Positions 10,708-18,191 are shown, numbered from the stretch's first letter. The stretch: DNA of 64,000 nucleotides from Amycolatopsis sp. DSM 110486 (GCF_019468465.1 NZ_CP080519.1:5164001-5228000), one strand, 5' to 3'. Notes: generated by a model from the sequence alone, not told the origin. Numbers and translations are program-made.

Positions 10708-11124
10708 TCAGCTACCCAGGAACCGCGACAACGCTTCGCGCGCCTTCGCGTCCCGAGAAGCCAGGGCCTGCAGCTCCTCGGCGAGCACCGTCACCCACTC
10801 CTCGACGTCGGTGTCCCGGCGGCTGATCACGACCCCGCGCACCACCTGGCGAATCTCGCCCGTGACCCCGCCGGACCGGCCGGCCGTGAGCACGAGCAGC
10901 TGGTGCGGCGTCGACACGCGCACCTCCACCGGCTGCCCGAGGCGCCCGGCCACGCGGTCGGCGAAGCTGCGCCGCCGGTCGATCTCGACCATGCCCGGCG
11001 GGAGGGCGTCGCCGAGGGTCTCGGACAGCACGCGGGTGTAGGACTCGACGTCGGCGCGATCGGCGCGCAGGGCGGCCACCAGGAGGTGGAACTCGCCGGC
11101 CGGGCCGAGCTCTGACCCGGACAT
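10708..11124 (-). CDS. Hypothetical protein in the YbjQ-like operon
   Basis: 138 residues from ATG 11124, whose ATGA overlaps the stop of the upstream YbjQ-like gene, which decides the start. The product is soluble, with no signal peptide or membrane segment. Alternating strands and helices (FHLLVAALRADRADVESYTRVLSETLGDAL, VVRGVVISRRDTDVEEWVTVLAEELQALA) suggest a small alpha/beta fold. I do not recognise the family. Tight coupling to two YbjQ-type genes suggests a joint function. Confidence 0.7.
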   Translation of the reverse strand: MSGSELGPAGEFHLLVAALRADRADVESYTRVLSETLGDALPPGMVEIDRRRSFADRVAGRLGQPVEVRVSTPHQLLVLTAGRSGGVTGEIRQVVRGVVISRRDTDVEEWVTVLAEELQALASRDAKAREALSRFLGS

Positions 11125-11942
11125 CAGTCGGTGAGGGGCAGCACGAGCTGCGGCTTGGTGATGCGGTGGTCGGGGCGCAGCGGCTTCACGGCGGTGCCGA
11201 TGGCGAAGAACTCCGTCGTGTGCCCGCCCCATCGATGCGGCAGTGACAGCAGTTGCACCCCCACGATGCCTTCGGCTTTCAGCTGCTCGGCCTCGGCCTG
11301 CATACGCGACATCGCCAGCTCACGCGCGTCGTAGAGGGCCTCGGTGTACTGCGGGATCTCCACGTTCTGCCCGATATTGCTCATCGCCTGGCGGAACCGC
11401 TGGTGCGCGATGTGGTAGACGCACGTGCCCATCACCATGCCCAGCGGTGCGTAACCGGCTTGCACGAGAGTCCAGAAGTCCTGGCCGGACAGGTCAGACG
11501 TGAACGGCTTGCCCGTGTTGTTGCGCCACTCGCCGGGCTCGTCGGCCTTCACCGCGGTACCGACGGCGACGAACTCCGCCAGGTCGCTGCCGAACTCCTT
11601 GAACTCGATCTCCAGGCGTACGGCCACGATCCCGTCGGCGCCCAGCAGGTCGGCCTCGGTCTCCATGCGCGTCATCGCGAGCTCGCGCGCGTGGTACATC
11701 GCGGCCGACAGGCGGTCCATCTCCTGGTTCTTGCTCCAGCGCCCCATCTGGAACCCGACGTGGTAGATGCTCGATCCGAGCACCAGGCCCAGCGGGCGGA
11801 AGCCGGCCTCGCGCACGAGCAGGAACTCGTTCACGCTCAAGTCGGACGTGAACAGGCTCGTTGCCTGCCCCGGCCGCATCTCGGCGAGCCGGCGCATCGC
11901 ATCCTCGGGGATGTGTTGCGCGGCGGGGTCCGTGGTCGTCAC
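11124..11942 (-). CDS. Tandem YbjQ/UPF0145 heavy-metal-binding-domain protein (1)
   Basis: 272 residues from ATG 11942. There are two copies of a YbjQ-like domain. Each runs from a start like FTSDLS(V/G)xxFxxLVxAGxxPLGxVxGxxxYHxxxQ, through YxxARELAMxRMxxEAxxLxAxGIVxVxL, to a closing strand EF(V/F)A(V/I)GTAVK. YbjQ forms pentamers in solved structures and its role is unknown. It is the middle gene of a three-gene minus-strand operon, 10 bp after the second tandem YbjQ protein. Confidence 0.82.
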   Translation of the reverse strand: MTTTDPAAQHIPEDAMRRLAEMRPGQATSLFTSDLSVNEFLLVREAGFRPLGLVLGSSIYHVGFQMGRWSKNQEMDRLSAAMYHARELAMTRMETEADLLGADGIVAVRLEIEFKEFGSDLAEFVAVGTAVKADEPGEWRNNTGKPFTSDLSGQDFWTLVQAGYAPLGMVMGTCVYHIAHQRFRQAMSNIGQNVEIPQYTEALYDARELAMSRMQAEAEQLKAEGIVGVQLLSLPHRWGGHTTEFFAIGTAVKPLRPDHRITKPQLVLPLTD

Positions 11943-11952
11943 GGGGCCTCCT

Positions 11953-12795
11953 TCAAACTCGGTTCAGCGGCAGGATGGTGAGCGCGGACGTGGGCGCGGA
12001 GCTGCCGACGTGGAATCGGGCGATGGCGGTGCCGAACACGCTCGCCACCCCGGCCACGGCCACCTCGCCCAGCTGCCACGTGTCGAGCGACATCCGCGAG
12101 ACGATCGCCCCGTCGGCGCCGGTGGTCTGCACGGTCTTGCGGAACTGGCTGCGCGCGTCGGCCCGCACCTCGGTGACGAGCCGGGTGTGGGCGTCGACCT
12201 CGACGTTCCCGGCCCACATCGTGGTCTGGTACTGCATGTTGTAGTCGAACGTGGTGTGCGCCGAGATGCCGATCGCGACGGCCGCGGGCACCCAGCCGGC
12301 CTGCATCAGCTTGCCGACGTCCTGGCCCGGCAGCTCGGTGGTGAACACGCGCCCGGGCCGTTGCGGCGTCTCCGCGCGCACCGCGGAGCCGAGCGCGACG
12401 AACTCCTGCATGGTCTCGTCGAGCCGAGTGACGGACGTGGTGATGCCGAGGACGCCGTCGGCGCCGATCGCCTCGGCCTCCAGCCGCAGCCGGTCCAGCG
12501 CGACGCGGTAGCCCTGACGGAGCGCGTCGGCGTAGATGGCGGCCTGCTGGTTGGGCGTGATGCCGAAGCCGGAGGTCCAGCCGAGGCGCTCCACGACGCA
12601 CCCCATGACCTCCCCCACGGGGGTGAATCCGGCGACTTCCGCGCCGACCGCGCCGGGGACGCTCAGCAGCGAGGTGCGCAGGCCGGACGAAGCGAACCGG
12701 TCGACGCGCGCCCGCGCGACCGGCGGCAGTCCATGGCCATCCCAGTCGGGCACTCGGACCTCCTCGCGGGCCTCGGCGCGGCCCTCAGCGTCCAT
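11953..12795 (-). CDS. Tandem YbjQ/UPF0145 heavy-metal-binding-domain protein (2)
   Basis: 280 residues from ATG 12795. This diverged paralogue of its downstream neighbour again has two domain copies: GFTPVGEVMGCVVER...LEAEAIGADGVLGITT...EFVALGSAVRAE, then the second ending VFGTAIARF. It is the first gene of the operon. The two proteins probably assemble together as a mixed multidomain ring, by analogy with pentameric YbjQ; this is inference. Confidence 0.8.
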   Translation of the reverse strand: MDAEGRAEAREEVRVPDWDGHGLPPVARARVDRFASSGLRTSLLSVPGAVGAEVAGFTPVGEVMGCVVERLGWTSGFGITPNQQAAIYADALRQGYRVALDRLRLEAEAIGADGVLGITTSVTRLDETMQEFVALGSAVRAETPQRPGRVFTTELPGQDVGKLMQAGWVPAAVAIGISAHTTFDYNMQYQTTMWAGNVEVDAHTRLVTEVRADARSQFRKTVQTTGADGAIVSRMSLDTWQLGEVAVAGVASVFGTAIARFHVGSSAPTSALTILPLNRV

Positions 12796-12853
12796 CGTGG
12801 CACGAGGGGGAGACGAAGTCGGAACGAGAAGGCGGGGTTGTCCGGAACGTCCT

Positions 12854-14149
12854 TCAGTGTGTGGCGAGCTCCACGCGGTTGCGGCCCGCCTGCTTCGCCC
12901 GGTAGAGGGCGGTGTCGGTGGCGACCAGTACGTCGTCGACGCCGGTGAGGTGCTCGGCCGGGTAGAGAGCGCAGCCGATCGACACGGTCAGGTCGCTGAT
13001 GACCGTGTCGCGCTCGGGCAGCGGCACGACGACCTGCGGGATGCGCCGGCGGATGCGGTCGGCGAGCTGGCCGAGCTGCTCCATCGTCGGCACGTTCGGC
13101 AGCACGATCGCGAACTCCTCGCCGCCCCAGCGGCCGCAGATGTCCTGGTCGCGCACCTCGCTGCGCAGCGCGAGGGCGATCTCGCGCAGCACGACGTCGC
13201 CCGTCGGGTGGCCGTAGGTGTCGTTGATGGCCTTGAAGTGGTCGAGGTCGAGCAGCAGCACGCCGACGGTGCCGTTGCCGGTGCGGGCTCGCTCGAGGTA
13301 CTGCTCGGCGAGCGTGCGCCACCAGCGCTTGGTGGCCAGGCCGGTGGTCACGTCGGTGCGCGCGTCGCGCTGGAACTGCGCGAGCAGCAGGCCGCGGTGC
13401 AGCGCCACCAGCGCCACGACCACGCCGGTGAGCACCAGCGGGTTGGCCAGCAGGAGCAGCGCGGCGGTGACCAGGCCCAGGCCGATCGCGCCGGCTTCCA
13501 GCAGCTGGTCGCCGAAGCCGGAGAACAGGTCCGAGAGAGAGCGCGGCGGGCTCGAGAGCGCGATGGCCACCATCACCAGCGCCGTGTTGATGGCCCAGCG
13601 CAGGGCGGCCGCGAAGATGATGACGACCAGGTCGGTGAGGCCGGGCAGGAAGCCCGTGGCCGGCACGCCGGGGTAGTGGTGCATGCCCAGCGCGAGCACG
13701 GCGACCGCCGCCTGTGTGCCGCACAGCACGGTCGCGGCGGAGAAGATCCAGCGGTGGGGGAGCACGGGCCGTTCGCGTGGCCAGACGCGCCACCACGCCA
13801 TCGCGTAGGTGAACACGACCATCGCCGTGGCCAGCACGGCCGGCAGCGCCACCACCGCCGCGATGCTCCACACGGCCTTGGTGTCGACGTACGCGACCGT
13901 GGGCGCGCGGTTGTACTCGCGCTGGCGCTCGATGTGGCGCGTCGCCTCGATGGCGACTGCCGCGCACACGGCCAGCACGCCGAAGCGGATCAGGTCCTGC
14001 TGGTGCACGGGCACCAGCCACGCGGTGCTCACCGACGCCAGGATCGCCAGGAAGTTGACGAGGAGCACAAAAGTGCGGACATGAGAGGGCAACCGCCAAA
14101 GGCGCCAGCCCGTGAACCATCCGGCAGACCGGTTTGCTCGTCCGCGCAC
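12854..14149 (-). CDS. Membrane diguanylate cyclase (GGDEF domain)
   Basis: 431 residues from GTG 14149, preceded by GAGGTGAAG. About eight hydrophobic segments span residues ~25-255, a membrane sensor module not clearly matching a named MASE type. The GGDEF domain follows: DARTDVTTGLATKRWW opening, LLLDLDHFKAINDTYGH metal/substrate loop, and active site GGEEF (342-346). An inhibitory I-site RDQD (333-336) lies the canonical five residues upstream, so product inhibition by c-di-GMP is expected. No EAL domain is present. It is divergent from the mini-ORF array; its promoter must lie in 14150-14442. Confidence 0.93.
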   Translation of the reverse strand: MRGRANRSAGWFTGWRLWRLPSHVRTFVLLVNFLAILASVSTAWLVPVHQQDLIRFGVLAVCAAVAIEATRHIERQREYNRAPTVAYVDTKAVWSIAAVVALPAVLATAMVVFTYAMAWWRVWPRERPVLPHRWIFSAATVLCGTQAAVAVLALGMHHYPGVPATGFLPGLTDLVVIIFAAALRWAINTALVMVAIALSSPPRSLSDLFSGFGDQLLEAGAIGLGLVTAALLLLANPLVLTGVVVALVALHRGLLLAQFQRDARTDVTTGLATKRWWRTLAEQYLERARTGNGTVGVLLLDLDHFKAINDTYGHPTGDVVLREIALALRSEVRDQDICGRWGGEEFAIVLPNVPTMEQLGQLADRIRRRIPQVVVPLPERDTVISDLTVSIGCALYPAEHLTGVDDVLVATDTALYRAKQAGRNRVELATH

Positions 14150-14442
14150 TCTTCACCTCACCCGGTTGGCTTCTACCGTAAACGACGGGGCGCGCCGTGT
14201 GCCGCCCGTGGTCCGGACTCTGGGACCTGGCCGGGGAATTTCGCCCGGACAGCCCAGTGCCCGGCCTGCGCAGAGGGGAGGTGACCACTGAGCGTAGTGG
14301 TGGCCCGCCGCGATTCCTTGGCGTACCTGGGAATCCGCGGCCTCCGGCCACTGAAGCCACTGACGTGCGACAACCACGATCGGTGACCGGCGGGCTCAGC
14401 GAAACCGCCGGTCGGCGCGGCCCTGGCGAGGAGGTGACGACG
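14150..14442. other. Divergent promoter region of the diguanylate cyclase gene and mini-ORF array
   Basis: 293 bp with no other convincing gene. It must contain the promoter of the GGDEF gene and probably that of the mini-ORF array. A run at 14365-14386 looks like a decayed copy of the array unit (GTGCG-ACAACCACGATCGG-TGA, two bases short). It lies 78 bp before ORF 1, in step with the array spacing, but lacks a ribosome-binding site. Confidence 0.45.
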
Positions 14443-14475
14443 GTGCGCGACAACAACTGGACGGTCTCCGCCTGA
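14443..14475 (+). CDS. Mini-ORF 1 of the MRDNNW array
   Basis: GTG start with AGGAGGTG at 14429-14436, six bases before it. Peptide MRDNNWTVSA (10 residues), the longest in the array. The Arg codon is CGC. An in-frame extension upstream to 14197 exists but looks non-coding. Confidence 0.65.
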   Translation: MRDNNWTVSA

Positions 14476-14554
14476 GTGGTCTGGACCGTTGAGCTCGACC
14501 TGAGGTCGAGAGTTCCGGTGTTTTCGGTGCGTTCTGCGGGAGGAGGTGTCCACG

Positions 14555-14575
14555 GTGCAGGACAACAACTGGTGA
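14555..14575 (+). CDS. Mini-ORF 2 of the MRDNNW array
   Basis: GTG start with AGGAGGTG at 14541-14548. Peptide MQDNNW, six residues. It is the only unit in which Arg is replaced (CAG, Gln). Confidence 0.65.
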   Translation: MQDNNW

Positions 14576-14619
14576 GTCCGAACTGTTGGCGAACCGCGAC
14601 GTGGAAAGGAGGTCCGGCC

Positions 14620-14640
14620 GTGCGGGACAACAACTGGTGA
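14620..14640 (+). CDS. Mini-ORF 3 of the MRDNNW array
   Basis: GTG start with a near-perfect AAAGGAGGT at 14605-14613. Peptide MRDNNW; Arg codon CGG. Confidence 0.7.
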   Translation: MRDNNW

Positions 14641-14684
14641 CGGCCGAAGTCCGCTGAACAGCCGAGGTGAAAGGGGGTATAGCC

Positions 14685-14705
14685 GTGCGTGACAACAACT
14701 GGTGA
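14685..14705 (+). CDS. Mini-ORF 4 of the MRDNNW array
   Basis: GTG start with GAAAGGGGGT at 14669-14678. Peptide MRDNNW; Arg codon CGT. Exactly 65 bp after unit 3. Confidence 0.7.
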   Translation: MRDNNW

Positions 14706-14749
14706 CCGACGAGCCCGACGAAGCACTGGCAGGGAAGGAGGTTTCGGCG

Positions 14750-14776
14750 ATGCGTGACAACAACTGGGCCCGCTGA
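14750..14776 (+). CDS. Mini-ORF 5 of the MRDNNW array
   Basis: ATG start with GAAGGAGGT at 14734-14742. Peptide MRDNNWAR; first unit with the two-residue tail. Confidence 0.7.
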   Translation: MRDNNWAR

Positions 14777-14824
14777 GGTCCTGAGGTCAGACCAACGAAC
14801 ACGACGAACGGAGAGGAGACGCCG

Positions 14825-14851
14825 GTGCGTGACAACAACTGGACCCGCTGA
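14825..14851 (+). CDS. Mini-ORF 6 of the MRDNNW array
   Basis: GTG start with GAGAGGAG at 14811-14818. Peptide MRDNNWTR. Confidence 0.7.
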   Translation: MRDNNWTR

Positions 14852-14893
14852 CGCAAGTGGCCAACGTCCGTGACGAGTGGAGAGGAGCCGCGC

Positions 14894-14920
14894 GTGCGTG
14901 ACAACAACTGGACCCGCTGA
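14894..14920 (+). CDS. Mini-ORF 7 of the MRDNNW array
   Basis: GTG start preceded by GAGAGGAG. Peptide MRDNNWTR, identical to units 6, 8 and 9. Confidence 0.7.
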   Translation: MRDNNWTR

Positions 14921-14978
14921 TCCCCGCCCGACAACCCCGATAACCCCGACAACTCCGACGAGCCGAGAGGAGCGCCAG

Positions 14979-15005
14979 GTGCGCGACAACAACTGGACTC
15001 GCTGA
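14979..15005 (+). CDS. Mini-ORF 8 of the MRDNNW array
   Basis: GTG start preceded by GAGAGGAGCGCCAG, a leader shared with unit 10. Peptide MRDNNWTR, with synonymous CGC (Arg) and ACT (Thr) codons relative to unit 7. Confidence 0.7.
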   Translation: MRDNNWTR

Positions 15006-15045
15006 TCCCCGCAGGCGACCCCGACGAGCCCGAGAGGAGAAGCAC

Positions 15046-15072
15046 GTGCGTGACAACAACTGGACCCGCTGA
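15046..15072 (+). CDS. Mini-ORF 9 of the MRDNNW array
   Basis: GTG start preceded by GAGAGGAG. Peptide MRDNNWTR. Confidence 0.7.
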   Translation: MRDNNWTR

Positions 15073-15136
15073 ACCCCGCCCGACAACCGAGACGACCCCG
15101 ACCGAGACGACCCCGACCAGCCGAGAGGAGCGCCAG

Positions 15137-15163
15137 GTGCGCGACAACAACTGGACCTGCTGA
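15137..15163 (+). CDS. Mini-ORF 10 of the MRDNNW array
   Basis: GTG start preceded by GAGAGGAGCGCCAG. Peptide MRDNNWTC; the last codon is TGC instead of CGC. Confidence 0.7.
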   Translation: MRDNNWTC

Positions 15164-15201
15164 ACCGAGCCCGGCGAACACCCGACGAGGGGGTGAAAGG
15201 C

Positions 15202-15225
15202 ATGCGTGACAACAACTGGACGTGA
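15202..15225 (+). CDS. Mini-ORF 11 of the MRDNNW array (last)
   Basis: ATG start with GGGGGTGAAAGG just upstream. Peptide MRDNNWT. No further copy is found downstream. Confidence 0.68.
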   Translation: MRDNNWT

Positions 15226-15321
15226 GTCCTGCCCGCGAGCGGGCCCGACCGTGCACGAGAGCCGCGAGCACCACGAGCACCACGAGGAGGTGGGTCGGTC
15301 GCCGGACGTGAGCCGTGAGGT

Positions 15322-16563
15322 TCAGGACGCGGCAGGTGGCGTGGCCCCGTCGAGAGGACTTCGACGGGGCCACGCCGCGCGCAGCCACGCCGTGGCGGCG
15401 AGGGCGGCGACCGTCGCACCGGCGACGGCCGCGACGGCCACCACGGTCGTGGGCGCGAGCACTTGCGCGAGCGCCCCGGCGGCCGCGATGGCGAGGCCCT
15501 GCGACGCCCGCAGCGCTGCGATCGCGACGCCGATCACCTGGCCGCGCTGCTCGGGCGGGGCGGCCAGGCTGTACTGCACCTGCGTGATCAAGTCGTGCGC
15601 GGAGAACATCCCGGACAAAGTCCACAAAACCACGATCACGACGAGCCCGGGTGTCCAGGCCGTCGGCAGCAGCATCAGGCTGGTCGCCATGGCGAGCGGC
15701 CCCAGCAGCCGCGCCTGACGTACGCGTGGCAGCCGGCTGAGCAGCACCGCGCCGAGCAGCGACCCGACGGGGTTGGCGATGAGCAGCCACGGCAGCACCC
15801 CCGTGCCGCCGAGCTGTGCGGCGATCGGCACGGCCAGGCCTTCGGGCACCACGTAGAACCCGCTGCAGCACGCGATCGCCAGCAACGACCGCAGCCGCCG
15901 GTCTCGCCCGACCAGCCGGCAGCCCGCGACGAGCGAAGCCCACTGGGAGGCCGCCGCGGGACCCCGCTCGACGACGTCGACAGGGTGCGGCCGCAGCCCG
16001 CAGCGCAGCGCGAGTGCCGACACCGCGAACGTCACCGCGTCCACCGCCAGCGCGCCCGTCACCCCGAGCCACGCGACCACCGCCGCGCCGGCGCCGAAGC
16101 CGATCACGAGCGCCGCCTGGTACGTCGAGGACAACATCGCCTGGCCGACGGGCAACCGGTCCGGCCCGAGGATGTCCGGCAGCACGGCCTGCCGCGCCGC
16201 CTGGAACGGTCCCGCCGCCAGCTGCACGGCCACCAGCAACGCCGCCGCGACCGGCCACGGCAGCCCGGGAATCGCCATCACGGCCACGAGCACGGCGCGC
16301 AGCACGTCGGCCACCACGAGCACCGTGCGGCGCGGGAACCGGTCGGCAAGGCCGCCGAGCGCGCCGCCGAGCAGATCGGGCAGGTAAGTCAACGCGTACG
16401 TGAGCGCCGCCCAGCCCGCGGATTCGGTACGGTCGAACACGAGAACCGTGAGCGCGACGCGAGCCAGTTGATCACCGGCGACCGACAGCACGTGCGCGAG
16501 CCACAGGGCCCGGAATTCGGTCACGCCGAACACGTTTCGGAATGACGGGGCCTCGGCGCTCAT
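15322..16563 (-). CDS. MFS transporter (MdtH/Bcr-like efflux type)
   Basis: 413 residues from ATG 16563; the longer GTG-initiated frame adds a non-hydrophobic stretch. About 12 membrane segments, with the MFS loop-2 motif GGLADRFPRRTVLVVADVLRA after helix 2. NVFGVTEFRALWLAHVLSVAGDQLARVAL and PFQAARQAVLPDIL are typical of actinobacterial drug/macrolide-efflux-like MFS proteins. The substrate is unknown. It converges on the mini-ORF array, and its last codons form part of a strong hairpin. Peptide export for the array would be speculation. Confidence 0.9.
   Translation of the reverse strand: MSAEAPSFRNVFGVTEFRALWLAHVLSVAGDQLARVALTVLVFDRTESAGWAALTYALTYLPDLLGGALGGLADRFPRRTVLVVADVLRAVLVAVMAIPGLPWPVAAALLVAVQLAAGPFQAARQAVLPDILGPDRLPVGQAMLSSTYQAALVIGFGAGAAVVAWLGVTGALAVDAVTFAVSALALRCGLRPHPVDVVERGPAAASQWASLVAGCRLVGRDRRLRSLLAIACCSGFYVVPEGLAVPIAAQLGGTGVLPWLLIANPVGSLLGAVLLSRLPRVRQARLLGPLAMATSLMLLPTAWTPGLVVIVVLWTLSGMFSAHDLITQVQYSLAAPPEQRGQVIGVAIAALRASQGLAIAAAGALAQVLAPTTVVAVAAVAGATVAALAATAWLRAAWPRRSPLDGATPPAAS
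15338..15376. terminator. Strong hairpin at the array/MFS convergence
   Basis: Perfect 16-bp stem (15338-15353 with 15361-15376) and a 7-nt loop. It sits inside the final codons of the MFS gene, 112 bp past the last mini-ORF, so it could stop the array transcript. Confidence 0.65.
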
Positions 16564-16696
16564 ATGATCAGAGTGTCCCGGGTCGGCCACACGGAGCAAC
16601 CCCCGCACTCACCGGTGGGTCGTAGGGACACCCGGGCGAGCGCCGTGAAAAACTTGGCGATCGCCGTCCGTGAACGTCGCACTGAGGGGTTTTTCG

Positions 16697-18187
16697 TTGA
16701 CCGAGGAGAGCCGGCAGATCGCCGGTCGCTACCAGCTCGTCGAGCTCATCGGCAGCGGCGCCATGGGCATGGTCTGGCGCGGCGAGGACAAGATCCTCGG
16801 CCGCGTCGTCGCGGTGAAAGAACTCCTCATGCCGATGAACCAAGGCGAGGAGAAGGTCGCCGAGGCGAAGAGCCGCGCCATGCGCGAGGCTCGCATCGCC
16901 GCGCGCCTGCAGCACCCCAACGCCATCTCCGTGTTCAACGTGGTCGAGTACGAAGACCGCCCGTGGCTGATCATGGAGTACCTCCCCTCGCGCAGCCTCT
17001 CGGCGAAGCTGCACGACGACGGCCCGCTGACCGTCGACGAGGTCATCCCCATCGCCGTGCAACTGGCCGGCGTGCTCACCGCCGCGCATCGCGCCGGCAT
17101 CGTGCACCGCGACGTGAAGCCGGGCAACGTCCTGCTCGGCGAAGACGGCACCGTCAAGGTCACCGACTTCGGCATCTCCCGCGCGGTCGGCGACGTCACG
17201 CTGACGGCGACGGGCGAAATCTCCGGTACGCCCGCGTTCCTCGCGCCCGAAGTCGCGCGCGGCGAAGAAGCCATGTTCGCTTCCGACGTCTTCGCCCTCG
17301 GCGCCACGCTCTACATGGCGGTGGAGGGCGCGCCGCCGTTCGGCACGGCGGACAACGCGATCGCGTTGCTGTACCGCGTGTCCAGCGGTTCGATCACCCC
17401 GCCGAAGCAGGCGGGGAAACTGGAGCCGCTGCTGCTGAAGCTGCTGGAGCTCAAGCCCGAAGACCGGCCGTCGATGGCCGAGGTGCTCACCGAGCTGCGG
17501 GAGCTCGACGGCGGCGTCACGCCCGTCGCGTCGGTGCCGATCCCGCTGACGGTGCCCGCGCCGATCCCGGCCGCTCCGGCTCCGGCCGTCGCTCCGACGA
17601 CTCCCGCCCCGGCACCCGTCGATCGAAGACGGCGCTCGATGGTCCTCGCCGGCCTCGGCGCGGTGCTCGTGGTGGTCATCGTCGTGGTGATCGTGCTGGT
17701 GAACCGCAACAGCGGCACGACCCCGACCGCCGGTGGTGCGTCGCCGGTGGTCAACTCGTCGTCCGCGAACTCCCCGGCTCCGACCACGAACCCGCCGACT
17801 ACGCCGACGACACCGCTTTCGAGCGCCCCGTCGGCACCCAGCAGCCCACCGTCGTCACCGACGTCGTCGAGCAGCTCGGTCAACTCGCCGCAGTCGATGG
17901 AGGCCGCGCTGACGAACTACTTCTCGCTCATTCCCGGCGACCTGCAGCAGGGCTTCGGCCTGCTCACGGACAGCTTCAAGGCGAGCAAGCACCAGACTTT
18001 CGCCACGTACCAGAACTTCTGGGACGACTACAAGTCCGCGCGCGCGAGCAACGTGAAGTCGATCGGCACCGACATGCTCAGCGCTGACATCACCTACGTG
18101 TCCGCCAGTGGGGCCAGCCAGACCAACCACCACACGTACCACATGGTCAACGACAACGGCGTGTGGAAGATCGACTCCGAGAGCTGA
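16697..18187 (+). CDS. Membrane-anchored Ser/Thr protein kinase (PknB-like)
   Basis: TTG 16697 is preferred because GAGGGG precedes it; GTG 16670 gives nine more residues but has no ribosome-binding site. The kinase domain (~residues 10-270) has the glycine loop IGSGAMGMVWRG, catalytic Lys in VAVKE (Lys41), HRDVKPGN (137-144), DFG (157-159) and SGTPAFLAPE. A Pro/Ala-rich linker, one membrane helix (~315-335) and an exported Ser/Thr/Pro-rich stalk follow. The last ~100 residues form an extracellular domain (ALTNYFSLIPGDLQQGF...HTYHMVNDNGVWKIDS) resembling NTF2-like lipoprotein/kinase sensor domains. No PASTA repeats. It is convergent with the HAD gene, with four bases between stops. Confidence 0.93.
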   Translation: MTEESRQIAGRYQLVELIGSGAMGMVWRGEDKILGRVVAVKELLMPMNQGEEKVAEAKSRAMREARIAARLQHPNAISVFNVVEYEDRPWLIMEYLPSRSLSAKLHDDGPLTVDEVIPIAVQLAGVLTAAHRAGIVHRDVKPGNVLLGEDGTVKVTDFGISRAVGDVTLTATGEISGTPAFLAPEVARGEEAMFASDVFALGATLYMAVEGAPPFGTADNAIALLYRVSSGSITPPKQAGKLEPLLLKLLELKPEDRPSMAEVLTELRELDGGVTPVASVPIPLTVPAPIPAAPAPAVAPTTPAPAPVDRRRRSMVLAGLGAVLVVVIVVVIVLVNRNSGTTPTAGGASPVVNSSSANSPAPTTNPPTTPTTPLSSAPSAPSSPPSSPTSSSSSVNSPQSMEAALTNYFSLIPGDLQQGFGLLTDSFKASKHQTFATYQNFWDDYKSARASNVKSIGTDMLSADITYVSASGASQTNHHTYHMVNDNGVWKIDSES

Positions 18188-18191
18188 TCGC

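Larger units (their letters stand above)
14429..15225 (+). repeat. Tandem array of eleven Shine-Dalgarno/mini-ORF units
   Basis: Eleven repeats, each made of a purine-rich Shine-Dalgarno, 5-8 nt of spacer, a start codon (nine GTG, two ATG) and an invariant GACAACAACTGG after codon two. A stop follows 6-10 codons in. Start-to-start distances are 112, 65, 65, 65, 75, 69, 85, 67, 91 and 65 bp. Because most spacings are not multiples of three, the units sit in different frames and cannot form one polyprotein. Spacers are less conserved than the ORFs. The array ends ~110 bp before a hairpin inside the tail of the convergent MFS gene. Confidence 0.9.

Noticed and set aside
14197..14475. A 92-codon plus-strand frame ending with mini-ORF 1
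   Set aside because: Only the last ten codons match the array. The upstream part has no Shine-Dalgarno or coding character, so the short ORF is preferred.
14429..15225. CRISPR-like array
   Set aside because: The conserved core is only ~15-18 bp, spacers vary from ~45 to ~95 bp and resemble each other, and every core begins with a ribosome-binding site and start codon. There are no cas genes.
14396..16258. A long minus-strand frame through the array region
   Set aside because: It is the reverse of the repeated mini-ORFs joined to the wrong frame of the MFS gene, and has no start region or domain.
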